Under the pieces are notes generated by a model that saw only the letters and a list, made by a program, of their open reading frames with translations, searched no databases and had not been told where the DNA came from. Both the position numbers and the translations under genes were made by a program. Below are positions 55,105 to 64,000 of a stretch of 64,000 bases of DNA, piece after piece. Numbering within the stretch: the stretch's first letter is position 1; each line of letters starts with the position of its first letter. Source of the stretch: Halichondria panicea (taxonomy: Eukaryota; Porifera; Demospongiae; Suberitida; Halichondriidae); the NCBI RefSeq assembly GCF_963675165.1, contig NC_087391.1, forward strand, positions 3,894,646 to 3,958,645. Direction: 5' to 3'.

Positions 55105-57508
55105 TTAGTATATCCATTTCAGAGCAGCAGCTTTTGCGAGAAGAGAATTGACCTGTAGGGAGACAAAAGATATACTATTATGCCATGGCCAAGTATGAAC
55201 ATTCGTACATTATTATTTAAATGCAGCTAATGAAAACTTTTCAAGGCTATAACTATAGTAAATGTTTACCTCAGCAGAGCCTGCTATCTCCAGGGCAGTG
55301 TCACCCTCGTCTGTTTGTAGGTCTGGGTTAGCTCCTTGGGAGAGGAGGTAAGCAGCTGTTGAGATATCGCCTCGTCCAGCAGCTATGTGTAGACAGGTGC
55401 ATCCAGTAAACGTGGTTGCATTCACGTCAGCGTGGCAAGTTTCAAGGAGAAATTGGACATCCCTTAGAGACGCGTTCTCAACTGATAAATGGAGAGCAGT
55501 TCTTCCACTTTTGTGATCCTGTTGTGTGTGCGTGCGTGTGTTTGAGCATGGTCACATGATATGGATGAATGCTTCGTCTGTATCTACAGATTGTTTACTC
55601 TGGCACTTCTACAGTTATGTGCACACTAGCAAGCGGGAGACACCCAAATTAACCACCGACTGTCAGCAGAATTTATTCACAGTCCAATAAATCGCATTAG
55701 CAATACCAACAGGTGGGGGTGTGTTGCATACTACACCATGCAGGTGGTGTATATGCATAACGGGGTACTAACCTATCAAAACCTTTGCAACAGGGATTTT
55801 ATACTGGACTAACCCTATGTACTAAATCATACACTAAAAAGGAAGTTGAAGCTTTGATAGCATGCAAAATGTGTTGTATACAATTCTTGTATACACAAAA
55901 CCCACATACTCAGTTACAGAAGCAGCTTAGATCATAACCACACGGCTTATTGCAAAATAAACCAACATTCCCAAAATAAGCTCTACTCCTCGTTTACTGA
56001 CCTGCATATCAATATTGACTCCATAGCTTTTCAGTTTTCGTAGCACGTCTGTGTTTCCGTATTGAGCAGCAACATGTACACAAGTTTGTCCCTCGTTGTT
56101 TCTCGTGGTGGCCACTTCTAACAGTGTCTGCATGGGCACGTACAGAGCGAGTTCTTCTAACGACTTGGTAGAGCTGAATTGTGCAGCTATGTGCAAGGCA
56201 GTGTTTCCTTTGTGGTCTGGCACATTCAGAGAAGCGCCTGACAACAGGAGTTTCCGGATAATGTCTATTTGCTGGGTGTGTACAGCCAGATGTAGTGCAG
56301 TCTGTGGGCAGAGAAATGATATTATGATTATGATAATTACAGTGTTTCCCCATGATTTCAAGTCACATGAGATCATGACCTTTCAAGTCTTTCTAAACAA
56401 GGGTTCTGTACAACCAGTATTCATAACAGTGGTTAAAGGTAGCATAACAAAGTATGGGCATGAATAACAACGGTACCTACCCTACTGCATGCCTATATGT
56501 TAGTGAATAGATTGAAGCACTTGCCCAGCTACCATTCAAAGGAGGGAAATAACCAGGTAATGTTAGCACAAAGGTGAAACTGCTTTCATGATAACATCTA
56601 AGTACATCATTCCTCGTAGCATATCACCTTACTGGCTCACATCTTTAATTACATTCCCTATCTGATCAAAACATACCTGATACAAGGCATTCTGCTCATC
56701 TATAACTGCTTGTAGCATTGGCTCCTTTGTCATGAGGTAAAGAAGTCTATCCAGTACGTCAGGTTGGGAATGTATAACTGCCAAATGCAGTCCTCTGCAC
56801 AAAACAAAAAAGTGTAAATCACCATGAATTTGAGGCATGCACACAGTGTGTGTAGGTTATGCAACTGCATGCAACTTACGTGTCACCTTCTTTGTCTTGC
56901 ATGAAAAAGTGCAGGTTTTCTTGTAGCATGGAACGCACGTCAACAAAATGTTGCTGCTGTGGCTGCTGTGTGTAGGTGGTGTAGTGATGCATTGGTGTGC
57001 TGTAACTCGAAGGGTATTGTCCGTAACTAGGTTGTGTTGAACTATAGGTTAGTGATGGACTGTTTGATCTCAGGCTTGGAGCCTGTACTGTGCTGCTGTT
57101 GTTGCTTTTGCTCATTTCTACAATTCTTGTAGTCTTGGCTTGTCCAACAGTGGGTCGCCTGATTTTATTGTTGCCTTGATGGTGATTATGAGATGGTTGC
57201 AATTTGGGGTGTGAAGAAATAGTCATAGACTTCATTGAACTATCAAGTCCTCCAGAATATATTCCGGAGTCTGCTCTTGTGAGACCTTTTCTAACTTTGT
57301 CTGTAGCAACTGTGTCGTCTCCACCTTGAAAATGGGAACCATTTTGAGGAAAGATAAGGCCACGACTTCTTGTACCGTGGTAGCTTGGCTCTTCATTCAA
57401 GCCTGGGTCGGGAAGTCTCACAGCGCCCATTGGTTTGACATACTGTGCGCCGCTTGGTGCTGGGCCACCTCTTGACATCAAACCTCGAGGAACTATACGG
57501 TCGCTCAT
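55105..57508 (-). CDS. I-kappa-B-like NF-kappa-B inhibitor
   Basis: Exons 57508-56880, 56794-56677, 56301-56002, 55518-55270 and 55152-55105 join in phase to 447 residues. The N-terminal half is disordered and carries DSGIYS at residues 80-85, matching the DSGxxS phosphodegron read by beta-TrCP after IKK phosphorylation, followed by GLDSSMKS, similar to the sequence after the I-kappa-B-alpha degron. A Gln/His/Tyr-rich stretch precedes the ankyrin repeats (from about residue 208): GDTGLHLAVIHSQPDVLDRL, TALHLAVHTQQIDIIRKLL, GNTALHIAAQFSS, GQTCVHVAAQYGNTDVLRKL, GRTALHLSVENASLRDVQFL, GCTCLHIAAGRGDISTAAYL, GDTALEIAGSAEVN. Order and spacing fit I-kappa-B or BCL3. Expected to hold Rel/NF-kappa-B dimers in the cytoplasm until degraded. 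There is no acidic PEST tail; it ends soon after the last repeat. Confidence 0.9.
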
Positions 57509-57780
57509 TTTTTACTTGCTTGGTAGATTCTATTAAACTGGCTTGTACTGTTTGACTAGCTGTCAGTTTGTCTTGGACAGCAAATTTGTTGGCTATATAT
57601 CACGTACACCAAGGGGAATATTCTGACAAGAAAAAGTCCCATGCGACAGCCAACAAAGCCACACTTTACATTACATTAGAAAACATCCGGGAAATAAAGC
57701 TGTGCATATAAAACCACAACAAAAATTTTTATTTTTACATTGACGTTTGCATGTCTACATGTACGTAATTACAATGAAGT

Positions 57781-60485
57781 TCACAATACTGACATATGTG
57801 CATTGTCTTGTCTATTGTCCATTTGTGAGAACAGTCTGCAATAAAAGTCAGCTACTGGCACTCTGAGTCCAAAGTTAGCAGCCATCTCTTCAATCTTTCG
57901 TTTGCGCTTTACATGAGGAGGGCAATACCTACAATGGGTAAATTATTGGCAAACAATTTACACACAATTGTGTCCACCATGCACAAACAATGACTATGAA
58001 AAGCAATTTACAGACACATTCCCGCAAGGAGTAGCCAACATTTGCTGACTTAATTCGACTGAGTGCATGACCATGTGGGGATACAAACATAAGTATCCCT
58101 TCCATCTCTAGGACACCACAACACACCCTGATAACAGCCCCAACCGTGATCTTTGACTGAAAATAATATTTCACTTTCAATTTTATATCTTGCTTGGTGT
58201 ACTATACTAACAAACAAAGCCGGGATAAACCAAACACCAGGGAAGGATTTGTCCAGGTACAAACAAACTGAAACCTCAAATCTTTCAAGAATACCATTAG
58301 GTGCACAGCTATAAGGAATGTACTTTCACCCATTCTATTTCCCATGATCAAGGGTTCATGGGTATGATATAATAAGATATTTGCATTCCAATTAACAGAC
58401 AAGAATGGAGTATATAAACCAAGGGAGAGACCCCCATTCTTTAAGAGGTTGGATGAAATCACAAGCCAATGAATATAGTAGCCAGTGCCAGTGATCTCAA
58501 TAGGACTATCCCTGGGGTACTTTAGTGGTTCACAAGAGTGCTGACTTGTTACAAGCAGTGCAACACATATTGAATACAGGTCTGATCCACGATGAGCAAA
58601 CAGTGAATCAACATTAATTAGAACACAGCATGATGTTGCTCTACAGTATTAGCATTCTATCAAGCTCTAATGTTGCATGGGTAATCCCAAGAAATAGCTT
58701 AAGAATTACAAATCCCAAAAGCAAAATACGGTATGGAAATCAGAACTATAACATTTAGGCTTCTTCCTCACCCTTCATTTTCCATCCTGTGTCGCTGACA
58801 CATGTTGAGAGTTGTCTGACGTACTAGGATACTGAGTGAGCGTCGACTGACCACCATCCCATCAATGAGTGGCCCAGCCATGGTGTCAGGTCTACAGTGA
58901 ATACACACAATGACACCTTCCTCCCAGAGAGGATTTGAAGTATTACATGGTGGGTGCAAACAACACAAGCACAAAAGAAGAGTGTACATGTATTTCAGGT
59001 ATACATCAAGTTAAAAGCTTAGTGTTTACACTATTAGGCTTGACCAAAATCACATTAAGGCTTGTACCACATCCCTTAGGACTTACAGACTGACTGCACA
59101 GCGGGCTTCTGTACAACCACTAGCTATGGTGCCCAGCATTCAGAGGGCTTCTGTAATTACCACACAACCTATGGATTCCTAGCACACCTGCTTTTTGGGT
59201 TCTTTGTGATGATCTGAAAGAGCCCAGATGAGAGCATGTGAATAAACACTACCGGTAGCCCCTTCTTGACAAACTTCTGACTCCCAGTCACACCTCCACT
59301 GTGTAGAATACCACTCAGTGTCTCCAGGGGAAACGTCGAATGATCCTCAAACTTCTCCAGCCAGACAACAATAGCTGCACAGTCCTGAGGCACTGCTCCT
59401 CTTTTGCTACGTGGTGTGTCCAGCGCGACTATCTCCGGTTTGCTGCTGTGTCTACGACTAGTACCGCCACCACCATCGGCAGTCACTGCAGATTCGCCCA
59501 CACCACTGCCCTGTGTGTCCTTCATAGGGGGTTGCATAGAGGATAGAAGCTCTCCTTGATGGCTGGACAGGGAGTTGGTGTCTTGACCGGAGTCAGATGA
59601 TTCGGTGCTTCGAATACTCAACGCTGAATCACTCGACGAAGGTTTAAGAGTTGGCATTATAAAGGCTACTTCAGAGATAGCGTCGGCATAGTACGGGAAC
59701 GGTTTTAGTGGGATTTCAGCGGATAACCCTATAGGTCGAGATTGGTCAAAGGATTTTGCCTCACGGATACGACCTGAGAATCCTGGGTGTGAGATGGGGT
59801 CCACTATCCATCCCAGGCCGTGTAGAAACTCTATGTACTCGGCAGGCTTATCCATCAGTTTCTGTGTGGTGTACATGTGTATGTGTTACGTGAGAAATCG
59901 CTAAGTGTTCATGAGTTAACCTTTACACACAAGTTCACAACGATCATTTTGGCTGTTGATGGTGTTGCACAAAAAAATAGTAACCTGCCAACTCAGCTTA
60001 TTAAGCATTGTGTATTGAACACATGAAACTAATTGTGAGAAAGTTGTGACAGTGTTTAACAACAATTAGTGCAATTCGCAATTGATAATCATACTCTATA
60101 CTGACAAAGGGACTTAGCACATGTGTGCAACATGCTTGGTGGGATTGGCATAATTGGATGAACATGATCTTATAACACATGTCAAGTACAGTAGTAACAA
60201 TAGTACGTACAGGCCGGGTAATCTTACAGTAATACTAGACACTTAGGAATTAGGAGCTGATTTACAATTCTGAAACAGCAGATATATAGGCCACTAAAAA
60301 ACAAGCACAAAGGTCACCTGTGTGAGTAAGATATCTTCAGGTTTAGAGATCCCCTCTTTGAGGTAGAGTACAAACACTGTGTTACAGTAACGAGAGGGAA
60401 GGCGGTCCAGAGTGCAGAGGCTGTTCAGCAGGTTCGGACTGTTCTCTAGCATAGTCAGGGAAGACTGTTGGCTGTCAGCACGTTC
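57781..60485 (-). CDS. RALGAPB: Ral GTPase-activating protein subunit beta, C-terminal part
   Basis: Four exons join in phase: 60485-60318, 59861-59188, 58891-58772 and 57928-57781 (TGA). They encode LDRLPSRYCNTVFVLYLKEG, a segment YIEFLHGLGWIVDPISHPGF, YYADAISEVAFIMP, a Ser-rich disordered insert, VVWLEKFEDHSTFPLETL, VVFIHMLSSGLFQI, PLIDGMVVSRRSLSILVRQT and YCPPHVKRKRKIEEMAANFG. The order matches the C-terminal Rap/Ran-GAP-like domain of animal RALGAPB, the non-catalytic partner of RALGAPA in the complex that inactivates RalA/B upstream of mTORC1 and exocytosis. 5' exons lie beyond the window or were not recognised in 60.5-64 kb. The insert is longer and richer in Ser/Gly than I expect for vertebrates. 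The stop is 273 bp from the I-kappa-B start. Confidence 0.92.
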
Positions 60486-61369
60486 CTGTGTGTGTGTGTA
60501 TGTGTGAGTGTGAGCGTGTGTGTGTGTGTGTGTGTGTGCGTGTGTGAGCGTGTGTGTACATGCAGTGACATCATCCCAAAACTTTTAGCCAAGCACCTAC
60601 TGACAAAGAATTATAAAGGATGAAGGCGCCTGCTCTGAAACCATATTCAGAGGCTCCATTGTAACAGTATTGGTATTTTAATTTTCTGACTTTACTTTTT
60701 GTAGATTACCACACACTCAACAATGTAAGTAGTAAAAGGTATTGGCATACATGGTGTGGGAATGTTTCCAAGGCTAAGGGTTGGCATGCACTTCAAACGA
60801 TTTATCATACACATCATAGCCACAACAAAGTGCTAGCAACTGGGTCACCCAGCAACATCCCATTATGACCTACTGCACTGGACAGGATTCCGTTATTGGA
60901 GCCAGCAGATGAGATAGCAGTGGACAATGATAATCATGAGATCATTGGGTGGGGGAATTTTAAACTTTAATTTTGAGAACAACCTAGCGATTATGAATAT
61001 CAAAACTCACTGTTAATTGTAAGCAGAGTATTAACAGCATTGCTATGAAGCTGAAGGATCACCATAACAACGTTAAGTTATGCAATGCTAAGGAATAAAT
61101 AACCAAAAGTTAACGTATTATTTTAGCAAAGCATTCAGGGCGCACATAATTATAATTATAGCCTTTTATTTTTATGCATAAATGTTTCATAAATTATGTA
61201 CACTGATACAGGTAGTACGTAACGTATAATTATATGATTATGTAAATAAAATAATTTATTACACAATGCAAATTGTGTGGCTGTAACCAAGTCAGGAAAG
61301 GATTAGTGCATATATCTAGTGACTTCACTCCTGAGAGGAAGGAAAGAATAATATTAACATGACATAAAG
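60486..61369. other. Intron-like stretch, (GT)n repeat, no gene seen
   Basis: A GT/GCGT microsatellite at 60487-60555 forms the 3' end of a RALGAPB intron (acceptor at 60486-60487 on the minus strand). The remainder is AT-rich and noncoding by eye. Confidence 0.5.
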
Positions 61370-61381
61370 TAGCCTACATAT

Positions 61382-61560
61382 CACATCGTCTGCCCACATA
61401 GCGAACAAGGCTTCTCCGTACAAAGCTTTGTACTGCATTTCATTATTTCCTCTACCTTCCCCATTCACCAGAATTTAACAGATCATTCATATCCATGTCC
61501 TGGTTCCTTGAAGGGTTTCTTATGATCTAAAGTAGCTTTGAATTCCTGAAACTACCATAA
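61382..61560 (-). pseudogene. Possible broken coding fragment
   Basis: Across two frameshifts the minus strand reads EFKATLDHKKPFKEPG, MDMNDLLNSGEWG and GNNEMQYKALYGEALFAMWA. The composition is protein-like but the family is unknown and no splice model fits. It could be a relic or chance. Confidence 0.2.
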
Positions 61561-62055
61561 TGAAGAATTACATGCAATGATTTAATTCAGCCCGTATTAA
61601 AGTATTCAAAGTATTTGTTTTCTTTTCCACTGAGTCAGAGCAACAGGTGATAGCTATTTATGTACATATGTACATGATTATATTATCTAAGGTTGATGTC
61701 ATACGCATATTTATATCATCACGGTCATAATGACAGTCCCATGCTGTGTCCCTCTTACAAGTAGTTGAGCTCATTTCATTACCTGAATATTCATTATTGG
61801 AGCTACCCACCTTGAAACGTTGACAGTACACATCATTCCATGCTAATTGTTATAGTTGTGCATGAGTAAATGCAGGAAATTAGGTTACCAAGGCCAAGGA
61901 AAACTTAGTACCCATTATCCATTTATTGCATGTGTAAGTACGTACGCATGACAAAGTAAAACATCAACATACGTACGTTAATCAGTGGAATATAGTGCGT
62001 ATGGTTCGGGCTGCATCATAATCAGGCAGTAGCTGCATGGAGTCATACTGCTGAG

Positions 62056-62297
62056 AGTGGGAATTGTCAGTTAGAAACTTCCTCTACAACCTACTATTTA
62101 TTTTCCTCGAACAAGAAACCCAGCTACAGTACCAAACAGACTACATACAATCCAACAGACATTTAGTAACACCGTTAGTGGGAATTGTCAGTTAGAAACT
62201 TCCTCTACAACCTACTATTTATTTTCCTCGAACAAGAAACCCAGCTACAGTACCAAACAGACTACATACAATCCAACAGACATTTAGTAACACCGTT
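62056..62297. repeat. 121-bp perfect tandem duplication
   Basis: Units 62056-62176 and 62177-62297 appear identical by eye (both from AGTGGGAATTGTCAGTTAGA to AACACCGTT). Because 121 is not a multiple of three, any frame is shifted between units. No gene is recognised. Confidence 0.93.
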
Positions 62298-62554
62298 CCA
62301 GTTAGATATTCCCTGGAAGAGAGCAATAAAATGTATGAAGGAAATATGCACACATACGTACTTCCAGGTCTTTGAAATGAATAGCTTAGTGGGCCAGCTG
62401 AACAGTAACATGATATGTCTACAAGTCAAGTCTACATCATTTTCACGCCCATAAAAATAATAATGACAAATGCGATATTATTATACGAGAAACACGTACA
62501 CAATTGAATCATTAGAATAGTGTGCTCGTTCTAATACAGCCATGTAATCAATAG

Positions 62555-62697
62555 GACAGCGGGTAATTTCCGTTGCAGTGCATATTTTCGTGTGAACTAC
62601 GTTTTCTAAATATTCGCACAGCTCAGAATAGTGACGTAGATTCAATATCTCATTTACAACTAATGCTCTAAATACGAAAATAACCCGCTATACGGTA
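62555..62697. mobile_element. MITE with CAGCGGGTAATTT / TACCGTATAGCGGGTTATTT ends
   Basis: Left GACAGCGGGTAATTTCCG pairs with inverted right ACCGTATAGCGGGTTATTTTCG. Same family as 10280-10451. It is noncoding. Confidence 0.65.
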
Positions 62698-63605
62698 GTT
62701 AGGTTATGATAATTATGAATATATGCACCTCCATATATACCAGTAAACTACTCAAGGTACTGTGTGAGCACGATTGTTATGGCTATGGGGACAATAGCAG
62801 GAGTACCACAGGACAGGTGGACAACCCACACTTTAATTGACAGCTGCAATTACCACACAACAGCAAAAGTCCCACACATTCAGCTCATTGTATTAACACC
62901 CCCACTATACACATTGTGAATGCTGCATGGCTACTGCAAGCTGTTGTACCTATCAACACTAGCTCCTTGTATACACTGTGAATGTTTACACACGTATACA
63001 CAGTTGCATGGTTGTATATACATGTATGTATGACTCAGAATTCAGTAGGTGGGGGCACAGATTATTTCATAGCGTGGGAAAAAATAACTAAAAACTCGCA
63101 ATGAGCTTTAAAAGGGGATGAAAAACATTGCTGTGGTTCCATACAAGGAAGTTTCAAGGATATGTGAGACAATACATTGATGTGAATAACTGAGTGGGTT
63201 TAAAATAAGGTTTTAATTGGTGGTGGTTTCACTATGAATTCCCTTAGAGTGAGAATGTATACCCCTTGAAAACAGGTTGTAATTTCAGTATTTTGTGTAC
63301 ATGTAGTAGAAACGACATGTAGTAGAAACGATTTCACTTTGGGTATATACATTGTACATTGTAGTACTCTCCATGTATTTTCTACCAAGTCTGATCAAAC
63401 TGACCCGGATCAGATACTCTACGCTGTTCTCTGCAATGAGCCTAAACCTAAGCGTCATTATGCAAGGATTGAAATTAAGTTTGCTACTCTCACTTTGCTA
63501 CTCCCAGCTCTCAGCCCTATAATGGATAATTCCCTTAATTTATATAAGGTGTATAAGTGGTGCCAGTAACCTTACAACTCAAAGGCAGTTCTACAGTAAG
63601 TTAGA

Positions 63606-64000
63606 GTAGGGGATTACGCCAGACACATAGGGCAGCACCCCTAGAGAGTAGGGGACTACACCAGACACATAGAGCAGCACCCCTAGAGAGTAGGGGACTA
63701 CACCAGACACATAGGGCAGCACCCCTAGAGAGTAGGGGACTACACCAGACACATAGGGCAGCACCCCTAGAGAGTAGGGGACTACACCAGACACATAGGG
63801 CAGCACCCCTAGAGAGTAGGGGACTACACCAGACACATAGGGCAGCACCCCTAGAGAGTAGGGGACTACACCAGACACATAGGGCAGCACCCCTAGAGAG
63901 TAGGGGACTACACCAGACACATAGGGCAGCAACCCCTAGAGAGTAGGGAACTACACCAGACACATAGGACAGCACCCCTAGCAAGAGAGTAGGGAACTAC
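63606..64000. repeat. 42-bp minisatellite, about nine copies, running off the window
   Basis: Unit TAGGGGACTACACCAGACAC plus ATAGGGCAGCACCCCTAGAGAG, repeated from 63606. Copies differ by a few bases; one has an extra A at about 63931 and the last full one an insertion CAAG. Since 42 is a multiple of three, two minus-strand frames stay open (SLGVLPYVSGVVPY repeats), but no gene context supports translation. CCCCTAGAGAGTAGGGG is an internal palindrome. Confidence 0.95.

Noticed and set aside
63591-63984. Two overlapping minus-strand frames of 113 and 127 codons with repeating LPYVSGVVPYSLGV-type sequence
   Set aside because: They arise from a 42-bp minisatellite whose length is a multiple of three; no start context, splice signals or gene neighbours support coding.

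Overview
The window looks like a nuclear genome segment from an early-branching animal, most probably a demosponge. Direct evidence: protein genes broken by short GT-AG introns, a recognisable U4 spliceosomal RNA, animal gene families (NAA40, RALGAPB, an I-kappa-B with a DSGxxS degron, ankyrin-plus-death-domain and astacin proteins), AT-rich intergenic DNA and many small inverted-repeat transposons. No bacterial operons, ribosome binding sites or CRISPR arrays are present. The sponge assignment is inference from gene content and compactness.

Layout. 0.1-2.9 kb: 3' half of a drug/metabolite-type transporter (+). 3.1-8.6 kb: complete 12-exon adenylosuccinate synthetase (-) whose introns carry transposons. 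10.5-12.1 kb: zinc finger / ubiquitin-binding / PARP protein (+). 12-15.5 kb: relics of a CapA-like gene, an RPAP1-like gene and a non-LTR retrotransposon. 15.5-16.9 kb: ankyrin-death gene (-). 17-21 kb: gene-poor, with foldback elements, weak coding-like exons and U4 snRNA at 21.0 kb. 21.4-25.0 kb: decayed PARP copy, then an intact CapA-like gene (+). The 11.6-13.3 and 21.4-22.7 kb stretches are diverged copies of one PARP-CapA pair in which opposite members have decayed. 25.2-27.2 kb: acidic nuclear-type protein (-). 27.8-54.6 kb: NAA40 histone N-acetyltransferase (+), split by one intron of about 23 kb. 55.1-57.5 kb: I-kappa-B-like (-). 57.8-60.5 kb: 3' end of RALGAPB (-). 60.5-64 kb: repeats, ending in a 42-bp minisatellite.

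The most interesting part is inside the NAA40 intron (28,640-51,773). On the opposite strand it holds a tandem family of secreted proteins built from signal peptide, astacin zinc protease, perforin-type C2 domain and EGF domain. One member is intact (38.2-39.8 kb), one carries a nonsense codon in its propeptide (44.3-45.9 kb), one has lost the protease but kept a propeptide remnant (34.3-35.0 kb), and one is C2 only (29.7-30.5 kb). A proline-rich two-helix membrane protein (48.4-49.2 kb) shares the intron. The design suggests secreted proteases activated by furin-like cleavage and held at membranes by calcium through C2, with protease-free relatives.

Mobile DNA is abundant and often datable from the sequence: hairpins of 54 and 108 bp, and elements of 183-187 (two copies), 216, 224, 735, 964 and 1184 bp have clear target-site duplications. 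The 735-bp insertion has its empty site preserved in the neighbouring tandem repeat.
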